This document shows, piece after piece, positions 1 to 6,028 of a stretch of DNA of 34,210 nucleotides. Source of the stretch: a virus. The notes below the pieces were generated by a model. The model made no database searches, was not told the origin of the DNA, and saw only the letters and a list, made by a program, of their open reading frames with translations. The stretch is from positions 1 to 34,210 of the IMG/VR virus record IMGVR_UViG_3300034122_000877. One strand, 5' to 3'. The position numbers and the translations under genes were made by a program. Every line of letters begins with the position of its first letter. Position 1 is the stretch's first letter.

Positions 1-127
1 GTTAAAACGAATGAATCCATCAGCTTCGGGCAACAATGTTGAGAGTGATTGCTCAATTCTCTCTAAGATAGGGCGCAGTGAGTGCTGCACAAATGAAAGG
101 TTTTGGGCTTCAACTGATGCAAATGAC
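1..127. repeat. Terminal redundancy, copy 1 (circular-join overlap)
   Basis: These 127 bases are identical to 34084-34210. Both copies lie inside the portal coding sequence, and the reading frame continues exactly across them. A 127-base exact overlap is the usual signature of a de Bruijn assembly of a circular or circularly permuted molecule at k=127, so I read it as an assembly overlap rather than a biological terminal repeat. The true genome would be about 34,083 bp. Confidence 0.95.
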
Positions 128-1035
128 ATTGCACCGGCAACGGGATGACCCAACAAAGACAATGGCACGCGGAAAATGCGGGCAATTTCTTCAACAGAAA
201 AGCGCCGTGTGTCCAACAACTGCGCATCTTGGGCATTGATTGTGAGCGGTTTGAAACTTGCACCGCCTGAAAGTATGCCGATCTTGCCTGCACGGTATGG
301 GCCTGTGTGGGTAATGTTCCAATCACGGCCAATATCTGATGCCTGCTCTTGTGTTAATTCTGTTGGAACTTCAATCACACCGCCAGGGTTGGCAGCGTTG
401 CCAAAATATGAGGCAGCATAAACATCGGCTGCCATTGCTGAAGCGATAGTTGTTCGGCAGGCTGCGATTGGTGAAAGTCCATAGCGCTGACCTGGCAAAC
501 GGAAATCAGGAATGTGCAAAACATCTTTGTCACTCAGGCGTTGTTCGTAAATGCCTTGGGTGTCTTTGACTTTGACAAAATACACAAGTGGTTCGTTTGG
601 CGCTAGGCGCTCGATGCGCACATTGCGTGGGTCAATCACATACAGTTCTTCAACGTCACCTTGATCATTGCGAACAATGAGAATGTAAGCGTTGCCCTCA
701 AGTTTGAATGAGGTCACAATCTGCTCATAAAATTCAAGGCGTGTAGTTTCGCGGTTTGGCTTATTCACCCAATTTGGTTGATCGCCATACACAGTTGCAT
801 ACGGCAGGCGATTACGGCCACGGCGCACATAGGCACCAACAGGCAAAGATGAAACCGTGTCTGCCAAAAGGCGAACACAAGAATAAACTGTTGACATACG
901 AATTGCAGATTCAGAATCTACAGTCACACCTGCAAGAGAGTTGAAGGCAGGTCTGCCAGGAATCAATGGCTCGATGTATTGATTGTTTGCAGCTCGCTTA
1001 CTGCCTGCCCCTGCTAGTCTTTTTGATAAACTCAT
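1..1035 (-). CDS. Portal protein, N-terminal 345 codons (continues at 34083)
   Basis: This is an HK97-type phage portal protein, the dodecameric ring at the capsid vertex through which DNA enters and leaves. The frame is open from an ATG at 1035 to base 1 and continues in the 33724-34210 segment, giving 464 residues in total. Recognisable parts are a short N-terminal arm, the family segment containing STVYSCVRLLADTVSSLP, and GNAYILI followed by RNDQGDVEELYVIDP. The start follows GAGAAGG and overlaps the upstream stop (TGATG). TerL and a tiny membrane protein lie upstream and the prohead protease downstream, the usual HK97 head order. The apparent truncation is only the point where the circle was opened. 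Confidence 0.93.
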   Translation of the reverse strand, partial: MSLSKRLAGAGSKRAANNQYIEPLIPGRPAFNSLAGVTVDSESAIRMSTVYSCVRLLADTVSSLPVGAYVRRGRNRLPYATVYGDQPNWVNKPNRETTRLEFYEQIVTSFKLEGNAYILIVRNDQGDVEELYVIDPRNVRIERLAPNEPLVYFVKVKDTQGIYEQRLSDKDVLHIPDFRLPGQRYGLSPIAACRTTIASAMAADVYAASYFGNAANPGGVIEVPTELTQEQASDIGRDWNITHTGPYRAGKIGILSGGASFKPLTINAQDAQLLDTRRFSVEEIARIFRVPLSLLGHPVAGAMSFASVEAQNLSFVQHSLRPILERIEQSLSTLLPEADGFIRFN

Positions 1036-1175
1036 CACTCAGCCTTCTCTGTAATCCATACAAGAAACACACCTGATACAACCAACGCCAATGGTACTGA
1101 GATCATTGCAAGACCGGCTGCCGCAAGGCTTGCGCCTATAACTTCAACAACAATTGAAAGATCAATCTTTTTCAT
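1035..1175 (-). CDS. 46-residue membrane protein between TerL and portal
   Basis: An ATG at 1175 opens 46 codons starting MKKIDLSIVVEVIGASL. One hydrophobic helix spans roughly residues 7-41 (small, Ala- and Val-rich), followed by a short charged tail (ITEKAE). The gene begins 8 bases after the TerL stop, and its TGA overlaps the portal ATG. A tiny membrane peptide between terminase and portal recurs in actinophages; its function is unknown. I recognise no family. The perfect fit between its neighbours supports a real gene. Confidence 0.72.
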   Translation of the reverse strand: MKKIDLSIVVEVIGASLAAAGLAMISVPLALVVSGVFLVWITEKAE

Positions 1176-1183
1176 CTTGCTCC

Positions 1184-2713
1184 CTAGACTTGAATTGAAA
1201 AGAATCGTGCAACAGGCGGTGGCGGTTCAAGCGGTTGTGTCGCTCTGTCATAACCAAAGATTGATGCAACTGCCGCATCTACCTTGCGCCGACTGCTTGC
1301 CTTGGCAACCATAACACCACGGCTTGATTGTTTGGTCACACAGTTTGCAACGTGTCGCGCAAGTCTTTCATCGCCATCGTGTGTGAACGATTCGTTCACT
1401 ACTGCTTCGTAGAATTTTTGTGTTGCGGGTACCATATTTGCAGCACTGTTGGGGTAAGAAACAACTGGCAAGCCCTCTTCATCAAGAACCATAAAAGTTC
1501 GTTGCCATCGTGCGGGGTCAAATACGATTTCTCTGACGTTGAATCTTTCATCTCTGAAGGTGTTGATAATTGTTTCTTCGACCTCTGCAACGGGGATGTG
1601 CCATCCTTGTTCGGCATCGTCTGGCCTTTCCCATAATCCAACAACCATCAAGTGAGGCTTTTCTCCACCAAGTAACCACATCACAAGCGCAGTTGAGTCA
1701 TTAGAAAACGCGCCATCAAATGCAAGAATTACAGTTTCGCCCGGTTCGGGATAACGGTCACGATCAATCAACGCATCCCACGCCCCTGTTGGCAACCAAG
1801 CCACTGAGGTATTGACGAAACAATTGAGGCGCTTGGTGCGAAATTCTGCTTCAGGTGTACGCAACACCGCGCTCTGCATTTCCTCTTTGTCAACAATATC
1901 TGCAAACCCTGGGTTAGCTTCAACCCACAATGATTCGTCACGGTGATCTGCTTCAGGCTGAGTTGGCTCCCACCAAGAAAAGAAAAACGATGGGTCTTTC
2001 TTTTCGCCCTTCACAACCTGTTGGCCGTATTGATAGAGCGAATAGCAAAGTGAATCTTGGCCGTTGCTTTGTGTCTTAACACCTGCAGTTGTAATGCCAA
2101 GCAATAATGAATCTGCTCGCGCACCACCTGCAAGAGATAGAACGTTCCAAAGTTCCCACGATGGTTGTGCGTGAACCTCATCAAAGATCACAAGTGGTGA
2201 CGGGTTCAAACCCTCTTTTGAATAAGCCTCTGCAGAAAGTACGCGGTACACGCTGCCCTTGTCTTTGAACTCAATGGCATCGCGGTACAAGGTAAACATT
2301 GATGAAAGTTCTTGATCTAGTTCAATCATTCGCTTGGCAGTACCAAACACAATGCGTGCCTGATCGCGGTCTGCAGCGCACGAATAAATTTCAGAGCCAT
2401 TGCCACCAAGGGTTAAACCTGCAAGACCCATTGATGCTGCCAATGCGCTCTTGCCATTTTTCCGCGACATTCCAACCAAGGCGGTGCGGTGGCGAAATCT
2501 GCCATCATCCCTACGAGCTAGAACGTGCTTCAATAATTCTTTTTGCCATCCGCGCAGTTCAAGCAACTTGCCTGCAGGCGATGCCACTGAATCTTTGGTG
2601 ACTCGGCAAACGGCCTCTGCGAAGTTGGCATACAACTCGCCATCGCCGTTGATCTGTTCTTCAATCGGCACAGGCGTGAGCCAACGCGGTGGCCACCCTT
2701 GGACTTCAGACAT
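1184..2713 (-). CDS. terL: Terminase large subunit (TerL)
   Basis: This is the ATP-driven DNA-packaging motor plus headful or cos nuclease, which docks on the portal. The 509 residues have the usual two-domain length. The ATPase domain carries a Walker A-like loop at about residues 81-91 (GMSRKNGKSAL) and Walker B with its catalytic Glu at about 174-183 (LVIFDEVHAQ). The C-terminal RNase H-like nuclease begins at VILAFDGAFSNDSTALV (an acidic active-site Asp) and ends near ASIFGYDRAT. The start ATG overlaps the TerS stop by 8 bases. It belongs to the HK97-like Terminase_1 group common in actinophages. Confidence 0.95.
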   Translation of the reverse strand: MSEVQGWPPRWLTPVPIEEQINGDGELYANFAEAVCRVTKDSVASPAGKLLELRGWQKELLKHVLARRDDGRFRHRTALVGMSRKNGKSALAASMGLAGLTLGGNGSEIYSCAADRDQARIVFGTAKRMIELDQELSSMFTLYRDAIEFKDKGSVYRVLSAEAYSKEGLNPSPLVIFDEVHAQPSWELWNVLSLAGGARADSLLLGITTAGVKTQSNGQDSLCYSLYQYGQQVVKGEKKDPSFFFSWWEPTQPEADHRDESLWVEANPGFADIVDKEEMQSAVLRTPEAEFRTKRLNCFVNTSVAWLPTGAWDALIDRDRYPEPGETVILAFDGAFSNDSTALVMWLLGGEKPHLMVVGLWERPDDAEQGWHIPVAEVEETIINTFRDERFNVREIVFDPARWQRTFMVLDEEGLPVVSYPNSAANMVPATQKFYEAVVNESFTHDGDERLARHVANCVTKQSSRGVMVAKASSRRKVDAAVASIFGYDRATQPLEPPPPVARFFSIQV

Positions 2714-3176
2714 TCTTGTTTTGCTGCTCTAACAACTGAGCCAACTTGCCCTTTGTTGTTACTTCAGCAACCCCCAATTTGCTGCGATCAACTGGCGTGA
2801 GGCCAAGCAGTGAAAGCAGTTTTACAATGTCACCTTCAACGGTGTTGAGCATCCCAAATAATGGGTTCGCGTAGGCGTATCCCTTGTCTGTAAAAAGTAC
2901 ATAATCGGTTGCCGCTAACTTCTCGCGCAACTCATATTTCTTGTCCATCTTCTCGCAAAGCTCAGTGAGCAGTTTGCCATCGGTGGTTGCAATCCACGGT
3001 GCCATTGCTCGCACATCTGACCACATCTTTGCACCGGCTTCGCTGAGGTGCAACGGTGCATCGCCCTTGATTGGTACAAGTGAAATGACATTTTTCAGGT
3101 CAGGCAATTTGCGCTGCCCTGGGTTTCCATTCCTGCGCTTTTGCTCTGTTGGTTTTGGTGGTCTGCCTGCTGGCAT
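2706..3176 (-). CDS. terS: Terminase small subunit, P27/Terminase_4 family
   Basis: This 156-residue protein recognises the packaging site and loads TerL. The basic N-terminus MPAGRPPKPTEQKRRNGNPG is the hallmark of the P27 small terminase family. It is followed by a helical region with DAPLHLSEAGAKMWSDV and a C-terminal oligomerisation region. The ATG overlaps the preceding gene's stop by one base (TAATG), and the end overlaps terL by 8 bases. The order nuclease, TerS, TerL, portal is typical of HK97-type cos phages. Confidence 0.9.
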   Translation of the reverse strand: MPAGRPPKPTEQKRRNGNPGQRKLPDLKNVISLVPIKGDAPLHLSEAGAKMWSDVRAMAPWIATTDGKLLTELCEKMDKKYELREKLAATDYVLFTDKGYAYANPLFGMLNTVEGDIVKLLSLLGLTPVDRSKLGVAEVTTKGKLAQLLEQQNKNV

Positions 3177-3592
3177 TATTTTTCCAATCGCTTGTAATCC
3201 ATCGCCCCCGATAGATGAACTGCTTTGCTAATTGGCAAGAACCCAACAACCTTGCTGATCTTATTGCCGTTTTGAAAGTCTGTTGTTGCTGGCATTTGTT
3301 CTTGTTGCCAATCAATTGCATTGTCATTGTAGAGATTCCAAAGGTAAATCCCAAGCGGTGTTGAGTTCACATAAACCGCGAGATAGCCAAGTTCATCAGC
3401 TCGCGCAATCAGTGCATCAAATTTTTTCTTCTCGATCAAGAGTTGGTCATAGTGCGTGCGCCGGCATTTGAGTTCAATGACCATACGCGCTTCATCGCTC
3501 ACGCAATCGGTGCGCTCGAATTGATCGGCGCTTTTTTTCAAATCGCGCAGGTAGTGAGTTTGCAAAAACTGAAACAGTTCAAGTTCATTCAA
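3176..3592 (-). CDS. Small PD-(D/E)XK / VRR-type nuclease-like protein
   Basis: This is a protein of about 138 residues with the core MVIELKCRRTHYDQLLIEKK. E-x-K sits on a predicted beta strand and is followed by a Lys-rich helix and then YLAVYVNSTPLGIYLWNL, as in small VRR-NUC or Holliday-junction-resolvase-like phage nucleases. Asp, Glu and Arg just before (CVSDEARM) could supply the other active-site acid. There is no in-frame ATG near the 5' end. I favour TTG at 3592, 7 bases after a GGGGGG ribosome-binding site; TTG at 3607 would add five residues. It lies directly upstream of terS, so a role in packaging or DNA-end processing is an inference. Confidence 0.65.
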   Translation of the reverse strand: MNELELFQFLQTHYLRDLKKSADQFERTDCVSDEARMVIELKCRRTHYDQLLIEKKKFDALIARADELGYLAVYVNSTPLGIYLWNLYNDNAIDWQQEQMPATTDFQNGNKISKVVGFLPISKAVHLSGAMDYKRLEK

Positions 3593-3607
3593 ACCAAAAC
3601 CCCCCAA

Positions 3608-3713
3608 TCAAAATATCGCAGAGAGATGTGCGCTCGGGGCAGCGGGGTTTATATCACGCACGCTCAAGCAACTTTCTACCCGTACCCGCTATTGCCACGG
3701 GGGGTGGTATGTG
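3608..3713. other. Non-coding gap upstream of the terminase block; possible cos region
   Basis: No convincing gene lies in these 106 bases. They include a GC-rich patch (CCAC, five G, GTGG at about 3694-3706) with short inverted arms. In phages with HK97-type terminases and an adjacent HNH gene, the cohesive-end site usually lies next to the HNH and terS genes, so this gap is the most economical place for cos. No overhang can be defined from sequence alone. Confidence 0.22.
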
Positions 3714-4019
3714 CTATCCGTTGCCTTTTTGTGAATTGTGTGAACGGCAAAGCACCCGCAGGTTTGTTATCTCCAACCGCAGGTGGGGGGCATCCCCCAG
3801 GGGGATGATGTGGTCAACAGTTAAATCTTTATTGGTGCAACCTTTAATGGAACAGAATGGTTGTTGTTCTCGCAAGTGTTTGCTCAGCTTGTTCCATTGG
3901 TAATCATAACCGCGTTGCGTTCGGGTAGGCCTACCCCTACCCAGTACCCTCTTGCACTCTGCACATCGAGAGGCTCGCACTATCACACCACATCCTGCGC
4001 ACGGTCTAGGTAATGTCAT
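3714..4019 (-). CDS. HNH endonuclease
   Basis: This is a 101-residue HNH nuclease. The N-terminal zinc-binding CAGC and CAEC pairs (about residues 8-21) are followed by the beta-beta-alpha metal core. That core has a Cys (FCSIKGC), TVDHIIPLGDAP with the first His at about residue 70, and LRVLCRSHNSQK supplying Asn and the terminal His. Phages with HK97-like TerL carry this HNH next to the terminase genes, where it is needed for cos cleavage with TerL. It starts with an ATG inside the 3' end of the endonuclease VII gene (14-base overlap), which implies coupled translation. Confidence 0.9.
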   Translation of the reverse strand: MTLPRPCAGCGVIVRASRCAECKRVLGRGRPTRTQRGYDYQWNKLSKHLREQQPFCSIKGCTNKDLTVDHIIPLGDAPHLRLEITNLRVLCRSHNSQKGNG

Positions 4020-4380
4020 CAGCTCTCACTAGGTATGCAATGGCAAATGCCAATGTTGTTGGATTGTCTTTGAAGTAACCCAAACCAAGATTGCAATTGC
4101 TACACAATAGACCGCGCACTGTTCCTGTGTTGTGGTTATGGTCAACACTGAACTCTCGCTTATAGTCTGCACGTTCAACGCGACATACTGCACAACAACC
4201 ATCTTGCTTCATAAGTAAATAAATATAATCATCACGCGATATGTTGCTCATTGCTCTGTGATGTGTACGGCACGCAATGCAATCAGCGCGTTTGCGGTTG
4301 GTAGTGCGCCGGTCTGAATGAAACTCATCGAGTGGTTTCTCGGTCTTACATTTGCTGCAAATCTGTGTGTTACTCGTCAT
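4006..4380 (-). CDS. Recombination endonuclease VII-like protein
   Basis: This 124-residue protein is of the T4 gp49 (endonuclease VII) type, which resolves Holliday junctions and branched DNA before packaging. Two Cys pairs near the N-terminus (CSKC and CIAC) precede a second zinc site (CCAVC). The signature FSVDHNHNTGTVRGLLCSNC is followed by NLGLGYFKDNP, with the catalytic His/Asn beta-beta-alpha motif intact. I chose ATG at 4380; a TTG two codons upstream is possible. The start overlaps the preceding 44-residue gene. It forms a nuclease cluster with the HNH and VRR-like genes just ahead of the terminase. Confidence 0.88.
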   Translation of the reverse strand: MTSNTQICSKCKTEKPLDEFHSDRRTTNRKRADCIACRTHHRAMSNISRDDYIYLLMKQDGCCAVCRVERADYKREFSVDHNHNTGTVRGLLCSNCNLGLGYFKDNPTTLAFAIAYLVRADDIT

Positions 4381-4504
4381 CCTCAATCATCTTTTCAAAC
4401 TCTTCAGATGATATGAAGTAACGATTGTAAGCCTCAAGAGTTGAGTTGGTTGCGCGAGTCAATAGTGTTTCAATCGCATCAAATGACATCTGTTGATCTG
4501 TCAT
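4370..4504 (-). CDS. Small acidic protein, 44 residues, unknown
   Basis: An ATG at 4504 opens 44 codons starting MTDQQMSFDAIETLLTRATN and ending in an acidic tail (MIEDDE). It is predicted to be mostly helical, with no recognisable motif. The TAA overlaps the first codons of the endonuclease VII gene by 11 bases. It starts 11 bases after the stop of the 61-residue gene upstream, consistent with a compact operon. I do not recognise a family. Support comes from spacing and coding frame only. Confidence 0.55.
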   Translation of the reverse strand: MTDQQMSFDAIETLLTRATNSTLEAYNRYFISSEEFEKMIEDDE

Positions 4505-4515
4505 AATGTCTGTTG

Positions 4516-4701
4516 TTACCTCACCGATGCTGACTGCAATGCTGAGCATTTTGCCAACTCCAATCGTGAGTCCAAGAGATCATCAATGAATTTGTCAACG
4601 ATATGTTTCTTTGAGTCAATAGTGTTGGCACGCGTACTTACTGCAAACGCTAAGGCTTCATCTATTTCTTTGATTGTTTCGGTATCCATATCCTTATCCA
4701 T
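4516..4701 (-). CDS. Small helical protein, 61 residues, unknown
   Basis: I read this from ATG 4701 (MDKDMDTETIKEIDEALAFA), with a second ATG at 4689. The protein is helical, with an acidic N-terminus, and the DDLLDSRLELAKCS segment suggests an amphipathic helix. A longer reading from 4749 would run through a terminator-like hairpin and has no clear ribosome-binding site, so I rejected it. It would be the first gene after the promoter and terminator candidates at 4705-4796 and so may open the packaging operon. Function unknown. Confidence 0.55.
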   Translation of the reverse strand: MDKDMDTETIKEIDEALAFAVSTRANTIDSKKHIVDKFIDDLLDSRLELAKCSALQSASVR

Positions 4702-4704
4702 AAA

Positions 4705-4729
4705 TAAATAAAGCCCAACCAAATGGTGG
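4705..4729 (-). terminator. Terminator-like hairpin after the zinc/HTH gene
   Basis: On the minus strand GCCCACC, loop ATTT, GGTTGGGC form a GC-rich stem (one bulged base). A T-rich run TTTATTTATTT follows immediately, the layout of an intrinsic terminator. It lies downstream of the gene at 4800-5549 and just before the 61-residue gene, so it could end or attenuate the replication transcript. The T run also carries the start region of the next gene, which is unusual. Confidence 0.42.
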
Positions 4730-4764
4730 GCGGTGTTTGGGGATAGCAATACCTGTTACACGGA

Positions 4765-4796
4765 AGTGTATCAAAGAGGTGTGAACTTTGTGTCAA
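4765..4796 (-). promoter_or_regulatory. Candidate promoter with perfect -35 (TTGACA)
   Basis: The minus strand has an exact TTGACA (4796-4791) followed by weak -10 candidates: TGATAC at 17-bp spacing or TACACT at 20 bp. The spacer holds an inverted repeat, CAAAG (4790-4786) and CTTTG (4776-4772), a possible operator. The site follows the stop of the 249-residue gene and precedes the nuclease/terminase block, where a late promoter would make sense. The -10 is poor, so confidence is limited. Confidence 0.35.
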
Positions 4797-4799
4797 GTT

Positions 4800-5549
4800 T
4801 TAGCGTGATGAGATGATTGCTGCCAAGTCATAGAGTTGCCCCTTGTTGGCAATCTTGTTGGCCTTGACGATCTTATAGACCTGCCTTTGAGTAAGCCCTA
4901 GCCATAGCGCGATGGCCTCAACATCGAGAAAGAATCGGCGGGTGGGATTACTCATTGCCAATGTAACCAATCGCAAGACTGACCACGATTGTTTGCATCC
5001 ATAACAACTGACCTCATTGCTCAAGCCATTGTCTGCCACTGCCACCACATCAATCACCACAAACTTTCGGCAATCATCTGTTGGGCAGGGGATTCTGCGC
5101 GGTTGCTCAATGAATCTCTTGGCGGCTGACATTCCCTTGCCGTGCAACTCTTTGACCTCATTGAAGAAATCATTTGCCCACTCTTGATCAAGACTCCACA
5201 GGATGTGTGCCAATTGAAAGTCACAGGCAGTTTGTAGCTCTTGGTCAATAGTTGGCTCTTTGCGCAGAAACGCCGGCGGTGTCAACTGCCGTGCGCTGCG
5301 AATCATTGATTCCCAACTGTGAAGGATTGCCAGGGTTTCGATGGCCATTGCATAATCAAGGGCGTTGACATTGACCCCAATGCTGCGCTCGGCGCTGACT
5401 GCGCCTGAAGCTGATCTGCCTGGCTCAATGAAATCCTCAGCCTCACGGCGCAATTCGGGTATCTCCCTTAGCCATTGGCAAATGTTGAGGTAACACTTTT
5501 TGCAGGTAGGGCTTTCGTTGACAAAGCCTTGGCATACGTTGCAGTTCAA
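4800..5549 (-). CDS. Zinc-ribbon and helix-turn-helix protein, unknown role
   Basis: This 249-residue protein has an N-terminal Cys cluster (CNVCQ then CKKC, about residues 3-19), a central helical domain, and a second zinc ribbon (CPTDDC then CYGC, about 155-184). The C-terminal segment has the look of an excisionase/MerR-like helix-turn-helix: VEAIALWLGLTQRQVYKIVK then KGQLYDLAAI. Proteins of this architecture recur next to actinophage primases and are annotated only as DNA-binding. A sequence-specific DNA-binding or regulatory role is an inference. Its ATG overlaps the upstream stop (ATGA). Confidence 0.72.
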   Translation of the reverse strand: MNCNVCQGFVNESPTCKKCYLNICQWLREIPELRREAEDFIEPGRSASGAVSAERSIGVNVNALDYAMAIETLAILHSWESMIRSARQLTPPAFLRKEPTIDQELQTACDFQLAHILWSLDQEWANDFFNEVKELHGKGMSAAKRFIEQPRRIPCPTDDCRKFVVIDVVAVADNGLSNEVSCYGCKQSWSVLRLVTLAMSNPTRRFFLDVEAIALWLGLTQRQVYKIVKANKIANKGQLYDLAAIISSR

Positions 5550-5887
5550 AATGGCACATCCTCACTTGTTGGGTTGATCTTGATGGTGTTGAAGTATTGC
5601 GGTGGCACCTCGCCAAACCTGAAGGCTGACGGGTCACAGAGATGATCAGCCAAAACAATTGGGTTGACCGCTAACAGGTAGCCACCTCGCCTTGGGGTGG
5701 TTTCAAATGAGGTGGCCGTTCGATGTATCTGATGGGTGCGCCTGCCCGTCACCTTGGCCACAATTTCTTGAGGCAGGGTGAGTGGGCTGACATCAAGGCG
5801 GGTGAGAAATCCTGCCCAACATAGACCGACCCACACGATGTTGCCACACTTGCGACAATCTGAGAGGTAGAAATTGTTGTTGATCAT
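5546..5887 (-). CDS. Small Cys-containing protein, 113 residues, unknown
   Basis: It starts MINNNFYLSDCRKCGNIVWV, with one CxxC pair at residues 11-14 and a further Cys at WVGLCWAG and ADHLCDP, so a metal site is possible. The rest is Arg/Thr-rich (VTGRRTHQIHRTATS) and ends in a flexible Pro-rich tail. I recognise no family. It is translationally coupled to the zinc/HTH gene by an ATGA overlap and is the first gene after the repeat-rich gap at 5888-6028, so it may be controlled from there. Confidence 0.62.
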   Translation of the reverse strand: MINNNFYLSDCRKCGNIVWVGLCWAGFLTRLDVSPLTLPQEIVAKVTGRRTHQIHRTATSFETTPRRGGYLLAVNPIVLADHLCDPSAFRFGEVPPQYFNTIKINPTSEDVPF

Positions 5888-5892
5888 TTGGG

Positions 5893-6026
5893 CGTACCTG
5901 TACCGAGTGTGATGGTGTACCTATTTCCGCATATATACATATGCGGAACAGTACGCACACCGATCACGCTCAAAACTGCCCCTGTACCTTTTTTGAAAAG
6001 GTACACAAAAGGTACAGTACGGTACA
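5893..6026. repeat. Cluster of TGTACC/GGTACA repeats between primase and the 113-residue gene
   Basis: The gap has no gene. TGTACC occurs on the plus strand at 5899-5904, 5916-5921 and 5983-5988, and its complement GGTACA at 6000-6005, 6011-6016 and 6021-6026. CGTACC (5893-5898) is a near copy. Two copies form a 10-bp inverted repeat (TGTACCTTTT, 3-base spacer, AAAAGGTACA at 5983-6005), and a third AAAAGGTACA follows in tandem. Six exact copies of a 6-mer in under 140 bases is far above chance. The arrangement fits a protein-binding array such as origin iterons or a multi-site operator. Confidence 0.7.
5925..5948. repeat. Perfect 10-bp palindrome in the repeat cluster
   Basis: TTCCGCATAT (5925-5934), spacer ATAC, then ATATGCGGAA (5939-5948). 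The arms are perfectly complementary and the centre is AT-rich. It sits in the middle of the TGTACC cluster. It could be a dimeric regulator operator, a hairpin in the leader of the 113-residue gene, or part of an origin. No T run follows it, so an intrinsic terminator is unlikely. Confidence 0.7.
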
Positions 6027-6028
6027 CC

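Noticed and set aside
1-127. Biological direct terminal repeat
   Set aside because: 127 is a common assembler k-mer length, the repeat starts mid-gene, and an HK97-type TerL with adjacent HNH suggests cos packaging rather than DTR.
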